This document shows, piece after piece, positions 6,904-13,525 of a stretch of DNA of 13,525 nucleotides. Origin of the DNA: an uncultured Desulfovibrio sp. (lineage in GTDB: Bacteria; Desulfobacterota; Desulfovibrionia; Desulfovibrionales; Desulfovibrionaceae); contig USNI01000009.1 of NCBI GenBank assembly GCA_900555975.1, forward strand, positions 1 to 13,525. Reading direction: 5' to 3'. A program made the position numbers and the translations under genes. Position 1 is the first letter of the stretch, and every line of letters begins with the position of its first letter. The notes under the pieces are model-generated. The model was not told the DNA's origin, ran no database searches, and saw only the letters and a program-made list of their open reading frames with translations.

Positions 6904-8796
6904 TTACAGAAGCATGCTGGGAAGATAGAGAGCAAGACCGGGGAATATGGTCAGAAGCAGTATGCACAGCAGCATGCAGGCAACAAAGATGATGATGTAG
7001 CGGAAGATGGAGGCCATCGGCGCGCTGTTCGGCATGCCGGCGATGGCGAACACGACCAGACCCATGGGAGGGGTGATCTGTCCCATTTCCATGAGGATGA
7101 CCGTTATCACGCCGAACCATATGGGATCGAAACCGAGGGCCTGTACCGTGGGATACAGCGCGGGCAGGGTAAGCAGGATCATGGGAATGACGTTCAGCAT
7201 GCAGCCGAGAGCGATGTACAGAATGACGATCAGAAGAAAGACCAGCCATTTGTTGGTCGTTGCCGCAAGCACGGCATCGGCGAGTTCGAAGGGAATCTGG
7301 GAGGCGGCGAAGAAGTAGCCGAGCATGCCCACGCCGATGAGAATGAGGAACAGCTTCGTGGTCATGGAGACCGTGCTGTAAAGGGCGCTGAGAAAGCCGT
7401 TTCTGGTAAGCCGGCGGGAGACGAGCGCATACACGAAGGTGCCGAAGGCTCCGACGGCGCCGCCTTCGTTCGGGCTGAAGAAGCCGAAGAGAATGCCGCC
7501 GAGCACAAGAACAACCAGTCCCAGCATGGGAATGACGCCCTTCAGGGAACGGATCTTCTCCGACATGGGATACTCGGGACCGCGCGGCGCAAGTTCGGGA
7601 TGCCGGGTCGCTATGATGTACAGGGCCGTGCAGAACAGCGTCGCGAGAAGGATGCCGGGAACGACGCCGGCAAGGAACAGTCTGCCGAGGCTTTCTTCCG
7701 TGATGATGGCGTAGAAGATGAAGCCCACGCTCGGGGGAATGAGAATGCCCAGAGTGCCGCCGGCGGCCAGGCACGCACAGGAAAGTCCCATGTTGTAGTT
7801 GCTTTTCTTCATTTCCGGCAGAGCCACGGAGGACATGGTCATGGCCGTGGCGAGAGAATCGCCGCAGATGGCCGCAAAGCCCGCGCAGCCGGTGACGCTG
7901 GCGATGGCCAGACCGCCGGGCTTGTGTCCCAGCCATTTGGACGCGGCGTTGAACAGATCGGTGGAAATGCCGGCCTGCAGGGCCAGCTCACCCATCAGAA
8001 TGAACAGCGGAACGACGCCGAGCGTGAAGGACATCACGGAGCCGGGAACGCCCATGCCCAGCATATGCAGGGGCGTCAGATGGTTTTCCTCGATGATCAT
8101 CAGGCCGAGCAGACCGATGATGGCCATGGCGTAGCCTATGGGCATGCGCATGAACAGAAGAAGGATCAGACAGATAAAAAGGATGCCTCCGGTCAGAAGA
8201 TATTCCCAGGCAAGGGGCGTGTCCTGAAGCAGCCAGGGCAGGGCGCAGATGATCGGAGGGAGAATGATCGCCGTGACGAGAGCGATGTAGTGTCTGTTTT
8301 CGACGCAGGCAATGACGGCTTTGCCGAAGCAGTAAATGAGAGAGAGCAGCAGAAGCAGGGCGCCTGCCGACGCGGCGAAGAAGAACGGAGCCGTGGGCAG
8401 ATAGATTTCGGGAGTGAATTCTCCGCCGGCCATTTTTTCCATGGCGGAGACGAAGATTTTCTGGAAGATGCAGGCCACGAGAACGGCGCACAGTTCCCAG
8501 TGAAAGACGTACAGTCCCCGCTGCAGTGAGGCGGGCAGAAAGCCGTAGACAAGATCGACGTCGATATGTCTTTGCTCTATCTGAGGTTTTGAGAGAGAGA
8601 AGAAAACAAGAAGCAGCAGAAGGAGTTCTTCGACTTCAATGATGCCATGAATACTTCCCCCGATGGTCCAGCGCATGATGACGTCGCAGACAATGGGAAG
8701 CACCATGAGAACCAGACAGACGGCAGAAAGCATAAACGATTTTTCTGCCGTCCATTCTATAAAGGAACAGTAGCGTTTCCATAAGCTCATAGCCAT
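6904..8796 (-). CDS. Fused TRAP transporter permease (DctQ-DctM)
   Basis: 630 residues. Roughly the first 170 form the small four-helix DctQ unit (SFMLSAVCLVLMVLPIVCDVIMRW, IIEVEELLLLLLVFFSLS, then IEQRHIDVDLVYGFLP). About 195-630 form the large DctM unit, with hallmark stretches GTLGILIPPSVGF and ITPPMGLVVFAIAG. The join is a hydrophobic linker, as in other fused QM proteins. It uses a sodium or proton gradient, with the DctP protein encoded next, to import a small anionic or polar compound. It is the first gene after the sigma-54 promoter, giving a predicted leader of about 28 bases. The start is ATG 8796 (MAMSLW) with GGAGG four bases upstream; the second ATG at 8790 has better spacing (10) and could be the true start. 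Longer in-frame extensions would run over the promoter and are rejected. Confidence 0.93.
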   Translation of the reverse strand: MAMSLWKRYCSFIEWTAEKSFMLSAVCLVLMVLPIVCDVIMRWTIGGSIHGIIEVEELLLLLLVFFSLSKPQIEQRHIDVDLVYGFLPASLQRGLYVFHWELCAVLVACIFQKIFVSAMEKMAGGEFTPEIYLPTAPFFFAASAGALLLLLSLIYCFGKAVIACVENRHYIALVTAIILPPIICALPWLLQDTPLAWEYLLTGGILFICLILLLFMRMPIGYAMAIIGLLGLMIIEENHLTPLHMLGMGVPGSVMSFTLGVVPLFILMGELALQAGISTDLFNAASKWLGHKPGGLAIASVTGCAGFAAICGDSLATAMTMSSVALPEMKKSNYNMGLSCACLAAGGTLGILIPPSVGFIFYAIITEESLGRLFLAGVVPGILLATLFCTALYIIATRHPELAPRGPEYPMSEKIRSLKGVIPMLGLVVLVLGGILFGFFSPNEGGAVGAFGTFVYALVSRRLTRNGFLSALYSTVSMTTKLFLILIGVGMLGYFFAASQIPFELADAVLAATTNKWLVFLLIVILYIALGCMLNVIPMILLTLPALYPTVQALGFDPIWFGVITVILMEMGQITPPMGLVVFAIAGMPNSAPMASIFRYIIIFVACMLLCILLLTIFPGLALYLPSMLL

Positions 8797-8834
8797 TCGT
8801 CCTCCGGATGTTTGGGGCCCTTTGCCATTTTTTA

Positions 8835-8850
8835 AGCAAGAGATGTGCCA
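8835..8850 (-). promoter_or_regulatory. Sigma-54 (RpoN) promoter of the minus-strand operon
   Basis: On the minus strand the sequence is TGGCACATCTCTTGCT. This matches the sigma-54 consensus TGGCAC-N5-TTGCW at every fixed position, with exact GG-to-GC spacing. The expected transcription start is near 8824, about 28 bases before ATG 8796. The divergent neighbour is a sigma-54 activator with an intact GSFTGA loop, which strongly supports the call. Confidence 0.9.
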
Positions 8851-8907
8851 CAAAATAATAAGTCTTTTTATATTATCGTGTTATATATAATTTTTTCCAA
8901 TTGTCGC

Positions 8908-8935
8908 TTGTCTTTTCGATGAAAAAAGGTAAAAT
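8908..8935 (+). promoter_or_regulatory. Possible sigma-70 promoter of the activator gene
   Basis: TTGTCT (8908-8913) and TAAAAT (8930-8935) are separated by 16 bases, with an expected start near 8942 and a leader of about 38 bases to ATG 8980. The whole stretch is AT-rich, so chance matches are likely. The -10 overlaps the repeat GTAAAATA described in the operator entry. Confidence 0.35.
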
Positions 8936-8967
8936 ATATTCTTACTTTTAGTAAAATAATTTTACTA
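8929..8967. promoter_or_regulatory. Candidate activator binding site: repeated GTAAAATA and palindromes
   Basis: GTAAAATA occurs at 8929-8936 and again at 8951-8958, 22 bases apart, i.e. about two helical turns on the same face. The second copy is part of a perfect inverted repeat TAGTAAAA-TAA-TTTTACTA (8949-8967). It interlocks with another, TTACT-TTT-AGTAA (8942-8954). Relative to the predicted sigma-54 start (about 8824) this is 105-143 bases upstream, the usual place of an enhancer site. It also covers the likely start region of the activator's own gene, so it could serve autorepression. The rest of the 8797-8979 gap is AT-rich with no gene. Confidence 0.5.
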
Positions 8968-8979
8968 TACGGGGGACGC

Positions 8980-11900
8980 ATGAAACTTCCGGCTTCGCTC
9001 TCATCCAGCAGTGCACTGTTTCTTCTTCTGCTTCAGAAGGCCGGGGGACTGTGCCCGGCAGAGGCGCTGACGGCCTTTCTGGGAACGACCAGTGATATTC
9101 CGTTCATTTTGAATGAGTGTCTGAGTGCCGGACTGATCCGGACGGATGAGAAAAATACGATTTATCTCGTTGAAGACATTGATGAAGAATATATACTTGA
9201 TACGTTTTCCTTCTATTCAAGGAACTATTCTTCCATCAGTCTTTCTTTCTGCATGATTTCATTCATCAACAAAGATTATTTGTCCTTTCTTCAGTCGTCG
9301 CTTAAAATAATAAATACATACTATTTGAAAAGTAATATAGACATACTTCTTATATGCTATGACATCATAGCAAAGATGATATTGAAAATAAGAATAATAA
9401 AAGGTAAAAGATCAGATTATATCGATTTCATATCAATTGTAAAAAGTATACAGAAATATGCGACGCTTGTATTTCTGAATTCAAAATATATTTTTCATGT
9501 ATTTTATAAAATAAGATCGTATGCCTATTATATAGGAGACATGAGAACGATATACTATGTTGATCTTTCCATGGGTGCATTCAATATAATACGCAGAGAT
9601 CATAAAAAAAGTCTGAAGAATCATACCTTCATGAAGAAAGGTGTGGACGGCATCTTCTCCATAGGAGACAACGATATTATTCTTCAGTCTGCGGATCTCA
9701 TTTCACTTTTTTATCTGATAAATGGGGAGTATTTCAAGAATCTCGCCTTCCACAGCAGCATCATTCACAAGTTTTCCAGTTCTCAGTCCGACAGAAGCAT
9801 CATGCTCAGGGTCAGCTTTTTTTCTGCGCTTGGAGCCATAAGCATTGGACGATACCGCAAGGCGAAGGTCATCATTTTAAGCGTGCTTCCCTGGCTGAAG
9901 AATGCCACCATTTTTGAAAACAAGCTTATCTATTCCATCCTCGGACATATTTATACGCTGATGAAGGACTATACCGCCGCAGATGAGGTTTTTCTGAAAA
10001 TCTATCACATGCACAGCTACAAGACCTCGTTTGCGCACAGACTTTTTTCAGAATATTTCATATACTTTATGTACAGAAAAGGAATTGATTCCCTTGACAG
10101 AAGCCACATGGAAATACTTGATGCTCTCATACGTTCAAAAAAGATAGGATATACGTACATATTTATTCCTGGGTATTTTGAATTTTTTACATCTTCTGTA
10201 ATGAGAAAGCTTCTTAATATAGATATTTATAATATAATTGACAGATTGAAGGAAGGAATGTTGTCTCCTTTTCCTCTTGTTCAGGCTCTTAATATGAGAA
10301 TATACGGGTATTATCTTTATTATGATATGAAAATTAAGGATGAAGCTGAGTCTTTCATATTAAAAAGTATAGATATATGCAAGAATCTTCATGCCCATAT
10401 AGAGTATACGAAAGGTTGTCTTCTGATGGCGGATATTTGTCAGGCCAGGGGACAGCAGGATCTCATGATGAGCTATATCAACAAGTCCTGGCAGCACTAC
10501 ATTCGCTTTCAGCAGCCGGACTGGCCGGAGAAATATCGTGGACTGGCATCATCAGGCCGCGTCAGCGAGACGCTTACTTCAGTAAGTTGTCGTAATTTCT
10601 TTATCAATCTCAGACATCAGAATTTCTTCGGACATGATCAGAGCTTTTGCGTGAAAGTTCTCCGTGCGTTTCTTCTGGCGTTTTCTCTGGAAAAGGGACT
10701 TTTCGTTCATTTCAGGAAAGATGGAACGCACGTCATGGATGCCTGCGAATCCATGGATAAGGATTATCTTTTTTCTTCCACGTTTAAATACAGCCATGAG
10801 CTGATCAATGCCGTATCTGAAAAGAAGCTTGTCATCATTTCCGATCCGGATGAAGTCGATGACAGGAAGGAAAATGAACTTACGGACATAGACGTTCATC
10901 TTTTCTTTCCTTTTGACGTTGAGGACAATGTCTATCTTCTTTATGCCAGCGGGATCATAAGAAGCATGCATATTTCCGCACTGTCGCAGGAGTTCTTTGA
11001 AATACTTCGATCCTACCTCATCACGGAATGCATTGATTTGAAGCGGCAGGAAGCGCATACGGTAAAGAAAAAGACCGTTGATACGAAAAGCGATGAGAAT
11101 CAGAACAACATATACCGTTCGCCGGAGATGAAAAAACTGATTCTTCAGGCGGACAGAATCGCGTCCAAGGACACGACGGTGCTGCTTCTGGGGGAATCCG
11201 GCGTGGGCAAGGAAGTGCTGGCCCGGAGGATACATCAGCAGAGCGGAAGGAGCGGAGCCTTTGTGGGCGTGAATATTGCCAGCACTCCGCAGGAGCTTTT
11301 TGAAAGCGAGTTCTACGGCCATGAGAAAGGCAGTTTTACCGGAGCCAACTATCAGAAGAAGGGACTCTTCGAGCTGGCTGACCATGGAACGCTGTTCATC
11401 GATGAAGTGGGCGACATTCCCATGGCGCTTCAGATCAAGCTTCTGAGGGTGCTGCAGGAACGGCAGTTCATGCGCGTCGGTGGAACGAAGCTGATTCATT
11501 CCGATTTCCGGCTTGTGGCGGCGACCAACAGAAATCTTCTGGAAAAGGTGCAGAACGGTACGTTCCGGGAGGATCTTTATTATCGGCTCCACGTCATTCC
11601 CATTCACATTCCGCCCCTGCGGGAGCGTCCCGAGGACATACGTGCGCTGGCGCAGTTTTTTCTTGAGCAGTTTTCCAGACAGTACGATATGGAAGTGCGA
11701 CCATTTCCCCGTCCTCTCTGGGACAGGATGCTTTCCTATGAGTGGCCGGGCAACGTAAGACAGCTCAAGAATTTCGTGGAGCGCTACTGCCTGTACATGG
11801 ACAGTGATCTGGCGTCGTCGACGTCCATAAGTTCCTTCCATCAGGATCATCATTCGGAAAGCGATGATGTATTTTCCCGTGACATGACCATACGGGAACT

Positions 11901-12075
11901 GAACGATGCCTATTTTGAGTATATGTTTAAAAAGAAAAAAGGGGTCATCAGCGGAAAGGACAGCGTCATATCCGTGCTGGGCATAAGCAAGCCGACGGCG
12001 CACGCATGGATGAACAGACTGCATCTTCGGGACAAGTACACCGTCAAGCTGGTGAATGATGACGAAGGCGCATGA
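8980..12075 (+). CDS. Large sigma-54-dependent transcriptional activator (winged-helix/TPR-like/GAF-AAA+-HTH)
   Basis: 1031 residues, more than twice the usual NtrC-type activator. Residues about 5-66 look like a winged-helix unit (LLLLQKAGGLCPAEALTAFL...). About 90-530 are helical, TPR-like, and encoded by AT-rich DNA. About 550-690 resemble a GAF sensor domain. The AAA+ domain follows: Walker A GESGVGKE (about 737-744), sigma-54 contact loop GSFTGA (about 784-789), Walker B LFIDEVGD (about 804-811), then sensor and arginine-finger region REDLYYRLHVIPI and WPGNVRQLKNF. A C-terminal helix-turn-helix (VISVLGISKPTAHAWMNRL) binds DNA. There is no receiver domain, so it is not a two-component regulator; a ligand or protein signal probably acts on the N-terminal half. 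ATG 8980 follows GGGGG at good spacing. Divergent from the sigma-54 operon, it almost certainly controls it. Confidence 0.92.
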   Translation: MKLPASLSSSSALFLLLLQKAGGLCPAEALTAFLGTTSDIPFILNECLSAGLIRTDEKNTIYLVEDIDEEYILDTFSFYSRNYSSISLSFCMISFINKDYLSFLQSSLKIINTYYLKSNIDILLICYDIIAKMILKIRIIKGKRSDYIDFISIVKSIQKYATLVFLNSKYIFHVFYKIRSYAYYIGDMRTIYYVDLSMGAFNIIRRDHKKSLKNHTFMKKGVDGIFSIGDNDIILQSADLISLFYLINGEYFKNLAFHSSIIHKFSSSQSDRSIMLRVSFFSALGAISIGRYRKAKVIILSVLPWLKNATIFENKLIYSILGHIYTLMKDYTAADEVFLKIYHMHSYKTSFAHRLFSEYFIYFMYRKGIDSLDRSHMEILDALIRSKKIGYTYIFIPGYFEFFTSSVMRKLLNIDIYNIIDRLKEGMLSPFPLVQALNMRIYGYYLYYDMKIKDEAESFILKSIDICKNLHAHIEYTKGCLLMADICQARGQQDLMMSYINKSWQHYIRFQQPDWPEKYRGLASSGRVSETLTSVSCRNFFINLRHQNFFGHDQSFCVKVLRAFLLAFSLEKGLFVHFRKDGTHVMDACESMDKDYLFSSTFKYSHELINAVSEKKLVIISDPDEVDDRKENELTDIDVHLFFPFDVEDNVYLLYASGIIRSMHISALSQEFFEILRSYLITECIDLKRQEAHTVKKKTVDTKSDENQNNIYRSPEMKKLILQADRIASKDTTVLLLGESGVGKEVLARRIHQQSGRSGAFVGVNIASTPQELFESEFYGHEKGSFTGANYQKKGLFELADHGTLFIDEVGDIPMALQIKLLRVLQERQFMRVGGTKLIHSDFRLVAATNRNLLEKVQNGTFREDLYYRLHVIPIHIPPLRERPEDIRALAQFFLEQFSRQYDMEVRPFPRPLWDRMLSYEWPGNVRQLKNFVERYCLYMDSDLASSTSISSFHQDHHSESDDVFSRDMTIRELNDAYFEYMFKKKKGVISGKDSVISVLGISKPTAHAWMNRLHLRDKYTVKLVNDDEGA

Positions 12076-12106
12076 TCTCTGAAGTCTGAGTCCGGAGCAG
12101 GCGGGA

Positions 12107-12158
12107 ATGGCTTTCAGCCATGAGAAAGGCTCCCGTGCATCGTCGTGCGGGAGCCTTT
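12107..12158. terminator. Tandem hairpins, probable bidirectional terminator
   Basis: A small hairpin (12107-12112 ATGGCT with 12116-12121, 3-base loop) is followed by a strong one: 11-bp arms 12125-12135 (AAAGGCTCCCG) and 12148-12158, with a 12-base loop. The outer A/T bases give a short T-run in both directions. It lies between the activator stop (12075, +) and the DppC stop (12192, -), the right place to end both transcripts. The rest of this 116-base gap is empty. Confidence 0.65.
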
Positions 12159-12191
12159 GACAGGGAAGATGTCCGGAAGTCGGGGGAAGCT

Positions 12192-13148
12192 TCAGCGCAG
12201 GGTGGGATCGAGTCTGTCACGCAGCCAGTCGCCGAGAATGCAGGCGGAGAGCGTTACGCAGAAGATGACGGCTCCGGGCGCGACGGATATCCACCATGCG
12301 TTGATGAGATAGTTGCGGCCTTCGCCGAGCATGGCGCCCAGACTGGTGAGCGGGGGCTGTATGCCCAGACCGAGAAAGCTGAGGGAGGATTCCAGCAGTA
12401 CGGTGCTTGGGAAGTTGAGCGTAAACTGCACGATGAGCACGCCGATGATGTTGGGGAGAATGTGCTTGAAGTAGATTCTCAAGGGGGATGCCCCCATGAC
12501 GCGGACGGCGTTCACGTAGCCGCGGGCCGAGGCCGACCGCGCCAGCCCTCGGGTGAAACGGGCGAAGCGCTCCCAGCCGTTCAGGCCCATGACGGCGATG
12601 AACAGGCCGAGGCTGTTGCCGAGAAAGGCCAGAATGGCCAGAGCAATGAGCACGAAGGGCATGGATGCCTGAAAGTCAATGAGCATCATGATGAACTCGT
12701 CGACCCAGCCTTTCTTGTGTGCGGCCAGAAAGCCGAGCGTGGTGCCGAGGGTGCAGGAAATGAGCGTTCCGGCAAAGGCAACGAGCAGACTGATGCGTAT
12801 GGCGTAGAGAAGACGGGAGAGAATGTCCCGGCCCAGAAAGTCCGTGCCCAGCAGGCCGGACTTTCCTCCCAGCCAGACGGGAGGACTGAGCCGTGCCGCC
12901 AGATCCTGGGCGGCGTATCCGGCAGGAGCCAGCTGTTCGGCAAAGAGACCGCAGAGAAAAAGTACGGCAAGGAAGACTGCGCCCGCAACGACGAGCAGCG
13001 GGTAGCGGACGGGCGGTTTGCAGTGAAAGTCCTCATCTTCGGAGAGGTCGGGTTCCGGATTCATGCCGCAGTGTTTTTTGGAGAAAACTGAGGCATCGCT
13101 GCGGGGAGTCGTCATTGCGGTAGCGGCCGATTCAGAAGCGTTGTTCAT
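12192..13148 (-). CDS. ABC importer permease, peptide/nickel type (DppC/OppC family)
   Basis: 318 residues. After a polar N-terminal tail of about 47 residues comes the first membrane helix (YPLLVVAGAVFLAVLFLCGLFA). The family segment LLGTDFLGRDILSRLLYAIR is near residue 100. The cytoplasmic EAA loop (NAVRVMGASPLRIYFKHILPN, about 213-233) contacts the ATPase. The signature ESSLSFLGLGIQPP (about 253-266) and the ending LGDWLRDRLDP are typical. It forms the membrane channel with the DppB-like protein encoded 20 bases upstream. Substrate (peptides, nickel chelates, glutathione or similar) cannot be told without the binding protein. ATG 13148 has AAGGA seven bases upstream; the long polar tail means a later in-frame ATG could also be used. 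It ends at the shared terminator and appears unrelated to the TRAP operon. Confidence 0.93.
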   Translation of the reverse strand: MNNASESAATAMTTPRSDASVFSKKHCGMNPEPDLSEDEDFHCKPPVRYPLLVVAGAVFLAVLFLCGLFAEQLAPAGYAAQDLAARLSPPVWLGGKSGLLGTDFLGRDILSRLLYAIRISLLVAFAGTLISCTLGTTLGFLAAHKKGWVDEFIMMLIDFQASMPFVLIALAILAFLGNSLGLFIAVMGLNGWERFARFTRGLARSASARGYVNAVRVMGASPLRIYFKHILPNIIGVLIVQFTLNFPSTVLLESSLSFLGLGIQPPLTSLGAMLGEGRNYLINAWWISVAPGAVIFCVTLSACILGDWLRDRLDPTLR

Positions 13149-13168
13149 GGAAGCGTCCTTATGACGGG

Positions 13169-13525
13169 TCAGTTGGTGGTCCGTTCGGAGCGGATGCGGG
13201 GGTCAAGCCAGCCGTAGGCCGTATCCACCAGCAGGTTGCAGAGTATCATGCTGGCCGAGATGATGAGAACGATGGTCTGCACCACGGCAAGATCGCGGTA
13301 GTTCACGGCTTGTACGAGAAGTCTGCCTACGCCGGGCCAGGCAAAGACGGTTTCCGTGACCAGTGCGCCGCCGATGACGGCGCCGAGCTGAAGGCCGAGA
13401 ATGGTGATGACCGGAATGGCGGCGTTGGGCAGAACGTGTCCGAAAATGAGGCCGGACGTGGAAAGTCCTTTGGCCTTTGCGGCGGTGACGAAGGGTTGCC
13501 CCAGAACATCGAGCACGGCGGTGCG
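13169..13525 (-). CDS. ABC importer permease, peptide/nickel type (DppB/OppB family), C-terminal part
   Basis: The frame is open to the right edge and ends at TGA 13171-13169; the visible 118 residues are the C-terminal third of a DppB-like permease. The EAA loop VTAAKAKGLSTSGLIFGHVLPNA is followed by IPVITILGLQLGAVIGGALVTETVFAWPGVGRLLVQAV and the ending NLLVDTAYGWLDPRIR, all near-standard for the family. The start lies outside the window. It precedes dppC in the same minus-strand operon, as is usual; the binding protein and ATPase genes are probably outside the window or elsewhere. Confidence 0.93.
   Translation of the reverse strand, partial: RTAVLDVLGQPFVTAAKAKGLSTSGLIFGHVLPNAAIPVITILGLQLGAVIGGALVTETVFAWPGVGRLLVQAVNYRDLAVVQTIVLIISASMILCNLLVDTAYGWLDPRIRSERTTN

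Noticed and set aside
6842..7936. N-terminal extension of the DctP reading frame into the permease gene
   Set aside because: The extension is Arg/His-rich shadow sequence out of frame with the permease; the signal peptide and ribosome binding site place the start at 6841.
7600..8529. Plus-strand open frame opposite the TRAP permease
   Set aside because: It is a highly charged, Gly/Gln-rich translation typical of the antisense of a membrane protein; no family pattern.
8881..8890. TTATATATAA palindrome in the divergent promoter region
   Set aside because: It is a simple AT alternation that is self-complementary by nature; no second copy and no placement that suggests an operator.
10579..12024. 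Minus-strand open frame of 481 codons opposite the activator's AAA+ region
   Set aside because: The plus strand encodes intact Walker A, GSFTGA and Walker B motifs; the minus frame shows no recognisable domain.
1..13525. CRISPR arrays, tRNA/rRNA genes, insertion sequences, attachment sites
   Set aside because: No regularly spaced repeats, tRNA-like cloverleaf, transposase-like protein or paired terminal repeats were seen on reading through both strands.

Overview
The window looks like part of a chromosome from a GC-rich, anaerobic deltaproteobacterium, most likely a Desulfovibrionaceae relative (Desulfovibrio/Bilophila/Mailhella type). This is inferred from gene content and protein style: a fused TRAP transporter, an extra anaerobic-type thioredoxin system, and a very large sigma-54 activator. 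No rRNA or other marker gene is present to prove it.

Layout. The left edge (2-208, +) is the tail of a YgaP-like membrane protein. A convergent hairpin region follows. From 8796 down to 362, eight tightly spaced genes lie on the minus strand and read as one operon: fused TRAP permease (DctQM), TRAP binding protein (DctP), a sulfatase-like hydrolase, a CPHC thioredoxin, a thioredoxin reductase, a cysteine-free thioredoxin-fold protein, a trigger-factor-like protein, and a cysteine-synthase-like protein. Upstream of the first gene is a textbook sigma-54 promoter (8835-8850). Divergent from it (8980-12075, +) is a 1031-residue sigma-54-dependent activator, with AT-rich repeats between the two that sit where an activator binding site would be expected. 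After a shared hairpin terminator, two permease genes of a peptide/nickel-type ABC importer (DppC, partial DppB) run on the minus strand to the right edge.

How it may work together. The activator probably senses a signal through its long N-terminal half and switches on import (TRAP) and hydrolysis (sulfatase-like enzyme) of an unknown small molecule, together with a dedicated thiol-redox module. The last three genes are the unusual part. Each belongs to a well-known family but has lost its hallmark: the thioredoxin fold has no cysteine, the trigger factor lacks the ribosome-docking segment, and the cysteine synthase lacks the PLP lysine and the substrate loop. The hydrolase has Thr where sulfatases have the formylglycine Cys, and the reductase lacks the usual NADPH signature. 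The open frames, good ribosome binding sites and tight packing argue that these are working, repurposed proteins and not decaying genes. I do not recognise this gene set as a described system, and its substrate and purpose are unknown.

Composition is mosaic. Most genes are GC-rich, but the N-terminal half of the activator (about 9180-10400) is strikingly AT-rich. No tRNA, rRNA, insertion sequence or CRISPR array was seen.
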